From Prevotellaceae bacterium (GTDB taxonomy: Bacteria; Bacteroidota; Bacteroidia; Bacteroidales; Bacteroidaceae), in contig JAFLUV010000069.1 of NCBI GenBank assembly GCA_022508635.1, positions 1-6,217 of the forward strand: a stretch of 6,217 nt of DNA, given 5' to 3'. The notes under the pieces were generated by a model, which worked only from the letters and a program-made list of their open reading frames with translations, made no database searches and was not told the origin of the DNA. Of the stretch, positions 1 through 6,172 are shown piece after piece (position 1 is the stretch's first letter; each line of letters opens with the position of its first letter). Both the position numbers and the translations under genes were made by a program.

Positions 1-14
1 TTGCCGGGTTAAAT

Positions 15-54
15 GAACCATAGGTCCATCTGTTCACGAACCATAGGTTCACTG
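15..54. repeat. Imperfect short direct repeat, two copies about 23 bases apart
   Basis: GAACCATAGGT occurs at 15-25 and again at 38-48. Allowing one gap, the similarity extends over 15-32 versus 38-54 (GAACCATAGGTYCA, an optional T, then CTG). The second copy also contains a small inverted repeat, GAACC-ATA-GGTTC (38-50), and TGAACC at 14-19 can pair with GGTTCA at 46-51. It lies downstream of the metallopeptidase gene in a 121-base stretch where I see no convincing gene. It could be a small repeat cluster, an operator pair for a gene to the left, or chance. No function can be assigned. Confidence 0.5.
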
Positions 55-121
55 ATGCAGTTCGGACAATTCATCCTTACCGGATCGTATTTCCCGTTAG
101 TATGTTCATGATAACATTAAG

Positions 122-685
122 TTATCCTTCTTGCCCAATGCCATATAATATGTTCCGAGTAGCTTTGTTTGCCTCTTTCCAACGAGGGAAATAATGATCC
201 ATCAAGGCATGGAAACGGGTATTATGACTGGGCTCCAACAAATGGCAAAGTTCGTGAACCACGACATGCTCTACGCACCATTCAGGCAATAACAACACAT
301 AGGTAGAGAAACAGATTGTCTCATCCTTGACATTGCATATACCCCATCTGGATAGCATCGTCTTGTAATAAATATAGCGGGGTTTGACCCCCATCTCCTT
401 TGCATGCCGTTCAACCAGAGGTTCCACTAAATCCTTCAGTCTTTGCAATGCCTTGTCAACCTGTTCGCGTGTTTGTAGGGGTAGGCGACTGAAAAACTCT
501 GCTCGTCGTTTATAACGCTCCGAAGAACTCTTGCGAGCATTCGCAATCCAATCGCGATGTTTATCAATAAATGCCTCCACCTTTGCCTTAGGCGTACCAA
601 TAGGAGCCGACACATGTACATCGCCATTCTTCACAATACGCATTGACAACCGGCTGGTTTTCCGAAATATCACTTGAATCGTCAT
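122..685 (-). CDS. YgjP-type (DUF45, SprT-like fold) zinc metallopeptidase
   Basis: This 187-residue protein belongs to the YgjP/DUF45 family of predicted cytosolic zinc-dependent hydrolases. The zincin signature is clear: HELCH at residues 144-148 gives two histidine ligands and the catalytic glutamate E145, and H154 in EPSHN is the likely third ligand. The family's other conserved block appears as SRWGIC at residues 112-117, where most members have RWGSC. The residues before FH (157-159) read SHN where the usual order is NHS. The N-terminal part (about 1-60) has the expected beta-rich opening with SAPIG and ends in DWI. The protein is somewhat shorter than typical members of about 230 residues, but no domain is obviously missing. 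There is no signal peptide or membrane segment. It is the last gene of the minus-strand unit, 21 bases after kdgA, and no Shine-Dalgarno sequence precedes the start. The physiological substrate of this family is not established, and the role beside sugar-acid genes is unknown. Confidence 0.9.
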   Translation of the reverse strand: MTIQVIFRKTSRLSMRIVKNGDVHVSAPIGTPKAKVEAFIDKHRDWIANARKSSSERYKRRAEFFSRLPLQTREQVDKALQRLKDLVEPLVERHAKEMGVKPRYIYYKTMLSRWGICNVKDETICFSTYVLLLPEWCVEHVVVHELCHLLEPSHNTRFHALMDHYFPRWKEANKATRNILYGIGQEG

Positions 686-706
686 TATGTGGCGGACAGG
701 GCTGTT

Positions 707-1372
707 CTATCTTTGTTCTGCAATGTATTCAAGTGAGCGTCGGCACTGGTCTGTGATATATTGCCAATCTCTCGCCTGCACTCTGTCTTTCGGGAAAAGC
801 TTGCTACCCATTCCTACACAGAATACACCTGCATGGAACCATGCGGTGAGATTTTCTTTGTCGGGAGAGACACCTCCTGTGACCATAATTTTACTCCATG
901 GGCATGGTGCCATCAACCCACGTACAAAAGCGGGACCGTAGACATCGCCTGGAAAGATTTTTGTCAAATCGCATCCCAACTCTTGTGCCGTACTGATTTC
1001 GCTTACAGTACCGCAGCCAGGACAATAAAGGACGAGCCGACGATTGCAGACACGTGCCACTTCTGGATTAAGTAGCGGTCCGACTACGAAGCATGCTCCC
1101 AACTGCATGTAGAGAGCTGCCGTAGGTGCGTCAACAATAGAACCAACTCCCAATGCAAGCTCAGGACACTCGATAGCAGCGAACCGGACACATTCAGCAA
1201 ATACTTCGTGTGCAAAGTCGCCACGATTGGTAAATTCAAATGTACGTACACCACCTTCATAACAAGCTTTTATCACTTGCTTAGCGACCTCAGCATCACT
1301 ATGGTAGAAAACAGGTACAAGACCCGTCTGCTGCATTTTCTGCAAAACTTGTAATTTATCAAAATTTGCCAT
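707..1372 (-). CDS. kdgA: KDPG aldolase (2-dehydro-3-deoxyphosphogluconate / KHG aldolase)
   Basis: This class I aldolase cleaves 2-keto-3-deoxy-6-phosphogluconate to pyruvate and glyceraldehyde 3-phosphate in the cytoplasm. Many members also act on 4-hydroxy-2-oxoglutarate. The 221 residues match the usual length of about 205-225. The Schiff-base lysine is K138 in LTKIFPGD (136-143), and the catalytic glutamate is E46 in RTFEFTNR (43-50), with R50 contacting the substrate carboxylate. GVGSIVD (75-81) takes the place of the family GAGTV segment. LLNPEV (100-105) and the phosphate-site TGGV (165-168) are also in place. The start at 1372 gives the usual N-terminus of the family (KLQVLQKMQQTGLVPVFY). 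It follows kdgK by 29 bases with no promoter box between them, so the two are probably co-transcribed and supply consecutive steps. The pair points to uronate or pectin catabolism rather than a full Entner-Doudoroff pathway, since no edd or zwf is present here. The gene is also called eda. Confidence 0.93.
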   Translation of the reverse strand: MANFDKLQVLQKMQQTGLVPVFYHSDAEVAKQVIKACYEGGVRTFEFTNRGDFAHEVFAECVRFAAIECPELALGVGSIVDAPTAALYMQLGACFVVGPLLNPEVARVCNRRLVLYCPGCGTVSEISTAQELGCDLTKIFPGDVYGPAFVRGLMAPCPWSKIMVTGGVSPDKENLTAWFHAGVFCVGMGSKLFPKDRVQARDWQYITDQCRRSLEYIAEQR

Positions 1373-1401
1373 CAGTTCAAAATCAATGTTTAAATAGAAT
1401 T

Positions 1402-2424
1402 CTACCTCTCAACTCTACCATTGCCATTGCCTGTCATAAGGCTTTCCACTTCAGCTACAGATACCAGATTCACATCACCAGGAATGGTGTGTTTGAGAGC
1501 ACTTGCTGCCACAGCGAACTCTAATGACCACTCCTGTGGTTTGCCGTTCACTAATCCATGGATAATGCCAGCGCTGAAACTATCACCGCTGCCCACACGA
1601 TCCACAATAGGAGTAATCTTGTAATGACGACTTACACTGAACGTCTGTCCATCGTATATCATAGCTTTCCAACCATTGTCTGATGCACTATGACTCTCGC
1701 GCAATGTGCTTACGACATATTTGAAACCAAATGTTTTCACCATGCGCTGGAATATGTGTTTATAGTCGTCTGCATCAGTTTTACCATCTGCCACATTAGC
1801 CTCTGGTCTGAAGCCCAAGCACTTGTCAGCATCTTCCTCATTGCCAATGCAAACATCAACGTATTGCATCAACGAACGCATTACATTCTGTGCTTTTTCG
1901 GGAGACCAGAGTTTACTTCGATAATTGAGATCACAACTGATTGTCACTCCTGCCTTTCTCGCAGCGATACAAGCCAGCCTCAGGCATTCTGCAGTGTTGT
2001 CGCTCAAAGCCGGTGTGATACCACTCCAATGGAACCAGTCTGCATCACGAAAGATGGCATCGAAGTCAAAATCTTTCGGTGCAACTTCACTGAAACTACT
2101 GTGAGAACGGTCGTAAATAACTTTACTGGAACGCAAGCTGCTTCCCGTTTCAAGGAAATAAATACCTAAACGGTCGCCACCCCGTACCACATAGTCTGTG
2201 TGCACGCCATAGCGACGCAGGCTGTTAACTGCTGCCTGCCCCACTTCGTGAGCAGGAACACGACTCACGAAGTACACTTCGTTACCATAATTCTGTAAAC
2301 TGACAGCAACATTGGCCTCGCCTCCGCCATAATTTACTTCCATACTTTCCGATTGGACAAGTCTGCTGTTGCCTGGTGAAGAAAGGCGCAACATTATCTC
2401 ACCCATCGTAATAATTTTTGCCAT
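1402..2424 (-). CDS. kdgK: 2-keto-3-deoxygluconate kinase, PfkB (ribokinase) family
   Basis: This cytosolic sugar kinase phosphorylates 2-keto-3-deoxygluconate with ATP, producing KDPG for the aldolase encoded next. Its 340 residues fit the PfkB family. The N-terminal substrate-side signature is GGGEANVA (33-40). The second signature, DRVGSGDSFSAG (275-286), contains the predicted catalytic base D281 and the glycine-rich anion hole. DLNYRSKLW (165-173) is typical of KDG kinases, and GNEED (194-198) corresponds to the NxxE region. The usual T of DTxGAGD is R here, which I recall as common in Bacteroidetes KDG kinases. Together with the adjacent KDPG aldolase, this makes KDG a better substrate call than fructose or ribose. 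It is the first gene of the minus-strand unit. A perfect TAnnTTTG box lies 40 bases upstream, and the start is preceded by an A-rich stretch with no Shine-Dalgarno sequence, as is usual in this phylum. No dedicated regulator gene lies in the window. Confidence 0.93.
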   Translation of the reverse strand: MAKIITMGEIMLRLSSPGNSRLVQSESMEVNYGGGEANVAVSLQNYGNEVYFVSRVPAHEVGQAAVNSLRRYGVHTDYVVRGGDRLGIYFLETGSSLRSSKVIYDRSHSSFSEVAPKDFDFDAIFRDADWFHWSGITPALSDNTAECLRLACIAARKAGVTISCDLNYRSKLWSPEKAQNVMRSLMQYVDVCIGNEEDADKCLGFRPEANVADGKTDADDYKHIFQRMVKTFGFKYVVSTLRESHSASDNGWKAMIYDGQTFSVSRHYKITPIVDRVGSGDSFSAGIIHGLVNGKPQEWSLEFAVAASALKHTIPGDVNLVSVAEVESLMTGNGNGRVER

Positions 2425-2464
2425 ATTTTCTATATGTAAAATCTCTGTGTTATGTTATTTTCTG

Positions 2465-2472
2465 CAAAGTTA
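2465..2472 (-). promoter_or_regulatory. Bacteroidetes -7 promoter box for kdgK-kdgA-metallopeptidase
   Basis: On the minus strand this octamer reads TAACTTTG, a perfect match to the Bacteroidetes sigma-ABfr -7 consensus TAnnTTTG. Its inner end lies 40 bases before the kdgK start codon, which would give a 5' leader of roughly 30 bases. I find no clear -33 TTTG at the expected distance. The only upstream TTTG (2509-2506) is 33 bases away, which is too far. Confidence 0.5.
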
Positions 2473-2569
2473 AGCAAAAGAAACGGGAAAGATAATACCA
2501 TTATACAAATAAATTCATCAAAAATGGCTATTTTTACAAAAAAAGACGATTAGCAAAAGAAAAAAAATG

Positions 2570-2577
2570 TAACTTCG
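2570..2577 (+). promoter_or_regulatory. Possible -7 promoter box for the antiporter operon
   Basis: TAACTTCG matches five of the six fixed positions of the TAnnTTTG consensus and sits only four bases before the ATG at 2582. If used, the transcript would be leaderless or nearly so. It mirrors the box serving kdgK: TAACTTYGCAG occurs facing outward at both ends of the intergenic region. No -33 element is visible, and runs of seven (2538-2544) and eight (2560-2567) adenines precede it. The true promoter may lie elsewhere in 2425-2581. Confidence 0.25.
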
Positions 2578-2581
2578 CAGT

Positions 2582-3874
2582 ATGAAAAGTGATATTTCCA
2601 GTAGAAAAGGATTATTTGCATTGAGTCCGCTTATAGTCTTCCTATTGCTATATTTGTCACTTAGTATTATAGCCGATGACTTTTATGCTGTCCCTATCAC
2701 TGTCGCATTTATGGTAGCCTGTCTTTACAGCCTACTCATTATGCCAGGACAAAATATCAGTAAACGTTTCGGGAATCTGTCGGAAGGTGCAGCCTCACCC
2801 AATGTGATGCAAATGTTGTGGATATTCATTTTGGCAGGAGCATTTGCTTCTACGGCTAAACAGATGGGAGCCATTGATGCCACCATACGTCTTACACTGA
2901 TGGCAGTTCCGCCCGATTTTGTACTGGCTAGCCTTTTTGCGGCCTCCTGCTTCATTTCGTTCAGCACAGGCACCAGCGTCGGCACCATAGCAGCACTTGT
3001 TCCAATAGCCAGCAACATGGCAGAACAGACTGGTAGCAGCACGGCTATGATGGTAGCCATCATAGTAGGCGGAGCTTATTTCGGTGACAATTTGAGCTTT
3101 ATCTCTGACACGACTATTGTCGCTACCCAGACGCAGGGATGTAAGATGAAAGACAAGTTCAGGGCAAACATATGGATAACACTGCCTGCAGCCCTTATCT
3201 GTCTGGCACTATACGCTTGCCATACGCCCGTTACTATAGAGCCCAGCCAGATAGAACCGACCTCATATCATGCCATCATACCTTATATATATATAATAGT
3301 GGCAGCACTTTGCGGCATGAATGTTATGCTTGTGCTGGCCTCTGCAATGTTTCTTGCTGCTATTATTGGCTTATGCAGTAAAACACTGACACCTTTTGGA
3401 TGGCTACATGCGATGAACGATGGTATCATGGGCATGAGTGAGCTGATTATCGTAACCCTCATGGCAGCGGGGCTCATGCATGTCATCCGTCTGGCAGGAG
3501 GTATTGACTGGCTTATGCAGATATTCAGTCGTCGTATCGTCAATCGCAGGAGCGCAGAACTTAGCATGGCTGCTTTAGTGGTGTTGACAGACTTCTGTAC
3601 CGCTAACAACACCATTGCAATCCTGAGTGTAGGGCCATTAGCTCGCCGTATGGCAGAACAATACAACATTGCTCCACGGCGTGCTGCCAGCATCCTGGAC
3701 ACTTTCAGTTGTATGGCTCAGGGCATTATTCCCTATGGTGCACAAATGCTCATTGCAAGCGGCTTGGCATCTGTCAATCCATTTGACATCATACCCTATC
3801 TCTACTATCCTTTTATATTGGGAATTGTGGCGATAGTATATATTATCCTTCCCCATTCCAGTCCAAAGCTATAA
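2582..3874 (+). CDS. NhaC-family Na+/H+ antiporter
   Basis: This inner-membrane protein of 430 residues belongs to the Na_H_antiporter (NhaC-type) family, whose members exchange cytoplasmic Na+ for external H+ and some of which exchange organic acids. Many hydrophobic segments are visible, for example near residues 12-32, 36-53, 112-126, 196-213, 232-263, 286-303 and 404-423. Conserved blocks are GTSVGTIAALVPIA (130-143) and GGAYFGDNLSFISDTTI (163-179) with charged residues D169 and D176 inside the membrane region. DFCTANNTIAI (337-347) and DTFSCMAQGIIPYG (373-386) complete the second half of the inverted-repeat fold. It is slightly short for the family (often 430-500) but complete. The first ATG gives a short cytosolic N-terminus before the first helix. 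It opens the plus-strand unit, and rsmG starts nine bases after its stop. The transported ion is inferred from the family. Neighbouring genes do not suggest a metabolite substrate, so I leave the symbol blank. Confidence 0.9.
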   Translation: MKSDISSRKGLFALSPLIVFLLLYLSLSIIADDFYAVPITVAFMVACLYSLLIMPGQNISKRFGNLSEGAASPNVMQMLWIFILAGAFASTAKQMGAIDATIRLTLMAVPPDFVLASLFAASCFISFSTGTSVGTIAALVPIASNMAEQTGSSTAMMVAIIVGGAYFGDNLSFISDTTIVATQTQGCKMKDKFRANIWITLPAALICLALYACHTPVTIEPSQIEPTSYHAIIPYIYIIVAALCGMNVMLVLASAMFLAAIIGLCSKTLTPFGWLHAMNDGIMGMSELIIVTLMAAGLMHVIRLAGGIDWLMQIFSRRIVNRRSAELSMAALVVLTDFCTANNTIAILSVGPLARRMAEQYNIAPRRAASILDTFSCMAQGIIPYGAQMLIASGLASVNPFDIIPYLYYPFILGIVAIVYIILPHSSPKL

Positions 3875-3883
3875 CATTGAACT

Positions 3884-4504
3884 ATGGAGCATATATTAAG
3901 ATACTTTCCTACACTGACTGACAGGCAGAAAGAGCAATTCGCAGCACTCGATGCGCTCTATCACGACTGGAACAGCAAGATAAATGTCATATCACGTAAA
4001 GATATTGATAACCTTTACGAGCACCACGTTCTACACTCTCTTGCCATAACCGAGGCTATTCGTTTCAAACCTGGTACTGCCATCATGGATCTTGGCACAG
4101 GCGGCGGATTCCCGGGTATTCCCCTTGCTATTATGTTTCCTGATTGCAAGTTTCACCTTGTTGATTCCATCGGTAAGAAGATACGTGTTTGCCAAGAGGT
4201 CTGTACAGCACTCGATTTGCAGAACGTCACGACTGAATGGTGCCGGGCAGAGGAAGTCCGGCAACAGTTCCATTTTGTTGTTTCGAGAGCCGTTATGCCG
4301 CTTGCTGACCTGACGAAGATTATCCGTAAGAACATCAGCCGAGAGCAGTTCAACGGTTTACCAAACGGTCTCCTATGCCTCAAGGGCGGAGAATTAGAGA
4401 ATGAGGCAAAGCCTTTCGGTAGAACTGCACAGATAATATCACTCAGCAAATACTTTAAAGAGGAATTCTTCAAGACAAAGAAACTTGTCTACCTTCCGCT
4501 ATGA
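3884..4504 (+). CDS. rsmG: 16S rRNA (guanine-N7) methyltransferase RsmG (GidB)
   Basis: RsmG transfers a methyl group from S-adenosylmethionine to N7 of G527 (E. coli numbering) in 16S rRNA, in the cytoplasm. Loss of this enzyme is known to give low-level streptomycin resistance in several bacteria. The 206 residues match the family's usual length. The SAM-binding glycine loop is DLGTGGGFPGIPLA (69-82), and D94 in HLVDS is the likely ribose-binding acidic residue. The N-terminal WNSKINVISRKD (29-40) followed by EHHVLHSL (46-53) is the family's characteristic opening. SRAV (134-137) and LKGG (166-169) are the later conserved motifs. The start nine bases after the antiporter stop fits the family N-terminus, with no clear Shine-Dalgarno sequence. 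Its last codons overlap the next gene in an ATGA, suggesting translational coupling. In many bacteria rsmG sits beside mnmG or parAB, but here it lies between a transporter and a hydrolase. Confidence 0.97.
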   Translation: MEHILRYFPTLTDRQKEQFAALDALYHDWNSKINVISRKDIDNLYEHHVLHSLAITEAIRFKPGTAIMDLGTGGGFPGIPLAIMFPDCKFHLVDSIGKKIRVCQEVCTALDLQNVTTEWCRAEEVRQQFHFVVSRAVMPLADLTKIIRKNISREQFNGLPNGLLCLKGGELENEAKPFGRTAQIISLSKYFKEEFFKTKKLVYLPL

Positions 4505-5142
4505 AATATCAACTTTTTACCTTCAATCCTGTACAGGAGAACACTTATCTGCTATGGGACGAGCAGACATTAGAAGCTATCATCGTGGATGCCGGTGCCT
4601 GGAACAATACTGAGGAACAAGAACTCGTAAACTTTATCGCATCGCATAGCCTGAAGCTAAAGTATGCTTTACAGACACATACGCACTTCGACCATATCTT
4701 CGGACTGCCTTTCATCCATCGTACTTACGGTCTCTCCCCTATTTTCCACGCGGACGATATCGTCATCTATCGCCAAATGCCTGAGATGATGAAAGACTTT
4801 GGGCTGGCTTTCCAGGCAGAGTTTCCTCATGCAGAGAAGCTTGTAAACGATGGTACTGAGCTGACTATCGGAACATATACCATCCGTTTCATACATACGC
4901 CTGGCCATACTCCTGGCTCTGCATCGCTGTATATTCCCGATGCTGCGCTTTTACTAAGCGGTGACACTCTGTTCCGTGGAAGTATCGGACGCACAGACTT
5001 GCCCGGTGGTAGTCCGCAGGCTGAGCTGGACAGCATACGCAACAAGCTGTTGTGTCTTCCCGAAGAGACAACAGTCTTGCCTGGACATGGAGCATCCACG
5101 ACCATCGGATGGGAGAAGAAGCACAACTATTTCTTTGCATGA
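4501..5142 (+). CDS. MBL-fold metallo-hydrolase, glyoxalase II-like (YcbL type)
   Basis: This 213-residue cytosolic protein has the full metal-binding set of the metallo-beta-lactamase fold. HTHFDH (60-65) gives H60, H62, D64 and H65. H136 in PGHTPGS, the bridging aspartate D155 in SGDTLF, and H196 in PGHG complete a two-metal site. The pattern and length resemble the short glyoxalase II-like proteins (YcbL group), which hydrolyse thioesters such as S-lactoylglutathione. They lack the C-terminal helical domain of full glyoxalase II. Since Bacteroidetes generally lack glutathione, another thioester substrate is likely. The N-terminus FTFNPVQENTYLLWD (7-21) is typical of this group and supports the start at 4501. 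The start codon overlaps the rsmG stop by four bases, and the glycosidase begins four bases after its own stop. The broad class is secure; the exact substrate is not. Confidence 0.93.
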   Translation: MKYQLFTFNPVQENTYLLWDEQTLEAIIVDAGAWNNTEEQELVNFIASHSLKLKYALQTHTHFDHIFGLPFIHRTYGLSPIFHADDIVIYRQMPEMMKDFGLAFQAEFPHAEKLVNDGTELTIGTYTIRFIHTPGHTPGSASLYIPDAALLLSGDTLFRGSIGRTDLPGGSPQAELDSIRNKLLCLPEETTVLPGHGASTTIGWEKKHNYFFA

Positions 5143-5146
5143 GGCT

Positions 5147-6148
5147 ATGAACATTAAGTGCCTTCTTACTTTGATTGCAATATTGATACCTGCCACAATG
5201 GCGGCAGGCAAGAGGACAACTGCATCCAACAGGCCGAAAGACTCCGGGCAGATGGTGGCATATCTTTTCACTTATTTCAACGGCAATGCTCCAGAAGACG
5301 AACAGATATGCTATGCCTTGAGCGATGACGGTTACAACTATGTTCCGCTCAACAGGGGACGTCCTGTGATTGAAAGCGATACTATTGCCCTGACACAATG
5401 TGTCCGGGACCCTCACATCCTGCGCTGTGAGGACGGCAAGACGTTCTATATGGTCTGCACCGATATGCGCTCGTCGCTCGGATGGTCGAGCAATCGTGGG
5501 ATTGTACTACTGAAGTCTACTGACCTCATACATTGGCAGCACTCCACCGTCAACTTCCCTACCCGTTACACGAAGACGTGGAAAGACGTCATTCGCGTCT
5601 GGGCACCAGAGACTATCTATGACCGCAAGGCGCGCAAATACATGGTGTTCTATTCCCTGCGCACCGGCAGTCCTGATTCCTACGACAGGATTTACTACCA
5701 GTATGCCAACAAGGACTTCACGGACCTGGAGGGCGAACCGTGCTGGCTCTTTGATGCCGGCAATGCCACCATTGACGGCGATATTGTCTATAACGAAGCC
5801 GATCGTCTCTATCACCTTTTCTACAAGCAGGAGTCGGGACGCGGCATCTTTCAGGCCACTGCCGGCACGTTGACAGGCGAATGGAAGATGCAGGAGGGCA
5901 ACGTGGAGCAGACAAAAGAGGCCGTAGAAGGCGTCGGTGTGTGCAAGACCATCGACGGAAAGTCGTGGATTGTCATGTACGATTGCTATGGCAGCGGGCA
6001 CTATCAGTTCTGCCGGTCGGAGGACTTGAAGACGTTTCACTTCGTGCAGGACACGGAGACAAGGGGGAAGTTCACGCCTCGCCACGGCACAATCATTCCC
6101 ATCACGCAGGCAGAGAAAGAGCGGCTACTGCACCAGTACGGCTACTAA
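5147..6148 (+). CDS. Secreted glycoside hydrolase family 43 (Bt3655-like, probable arabinofuranosidase)
   Basis: This 333-residue five-bladed beta-propeller glycosidase probably removes arabinofuranose or xylose units from plant cell-wall glycans in the periplasm or at the cell surface. Residues 1-19 form a Sec signal peptide: MNIK, a hydrophobic core, then TMA as the cleavage site. No lipobox is present, so it is not an obvious lipoprotein. The GH43 triad is visible: D88 in VRDPHIL as base, D210 in TIDGDIVY as pKa modulator (D212 is the alternative), and E261 in VEGVGV as acid. H313 in RHGT is the conserved metal-binding histidine. The overall pattern (YFNGN, YMVCTDM, VWAPETIYD, HLFYK, RHGTIIPIT) resembles the group typified by BT3655, from memory. 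The reading frame is open upstream to 4961, but that extension lies inside the MBL gene and lacks secretion features, so the ATG at 5147 is preferred. It starts four bases after the MBL stop. Its latter half is GC-rich (57-63% in three 60-base lines between 5701 and 5940, counted by hand), above its neighbours. Confidence 0.92.
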   Translation: MNIKCLLTLIAILIPATMAAGKRTTASNRPKDSGQMVAYLFTYFNGNAPEDEQICYALSDDGYNYVPLNRGRPVIESDTIALTQCVRDPHILRCEDGKTFYMVCTDMRSSLGWSSNRGIVLLKSTDLIHWQHSTVNFPTRYTKTWKDVIRVWAPETIYDRKARKYMVFYSLRTGSPDSYDRIYYQYANKDFTDLEGEPCWLFDAGNATIDGDIVYNEADRLYHLFYKQESGRGIFQATAGTLTGEWKMQEGNVEQTKEAVEGVGVCKTIDGKSWIVMYDCYGSGHYQFCRSEDLKTFHFVQDTETRGKFTPRHGTIIPITQAEKERLLHQYGY

Positions 6149-6172
6149 GACGGAAGAATGGAGAGGAAGAGA

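Noticed and set aside
1690..2169. 159-residue plus-strand frame opposite kdgK.
   Set aside because: The kinase motifs on the minus strand cover the same bases, and the plus-strand product resembles no family.
2496..2509. Sigma70-like TATAAT on the minus strand near 2505-2500 as the kdgK promoter.
   Set aside because: Bacteroidetes primary sigma factors prefer TAnnTTTG, and a perfect such box lies nearer the gene at 2465-2472. The TATAAT is likely AT-rich background.
3283..3702. 139-residue minus-strand frame opposite the antiporter gene.
   Set aside because: Its composition mirrors a membrane-protein gene, it shows no family motif, and the plus strand is strongly supported.
5141..5144. GAGG as a Shine-Dalgarno sequence for the GH43 gene.
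   Set aside because: It is only two bases from the ATG, too close for normal pairing, and Bacteroidetes seldom rely on such sites.
4961..5146. In-frame upstream extension of the GH43 reading frame by 62 residues.
   Set aside because: It lies wholly inside the MBL gene, reads as low-complexity Cys/Arg/Ser-rich sequence, and would bury the signal peptide that begins at 5147.
5507..6085. 192-residue open frame on the minus strand opposite the GH43 gene.
   Set aside because: It has no recognisable motif and lies opposite a clearly conserved glycosidase. Long antisense frames are expected in GC-rich coding sequence.
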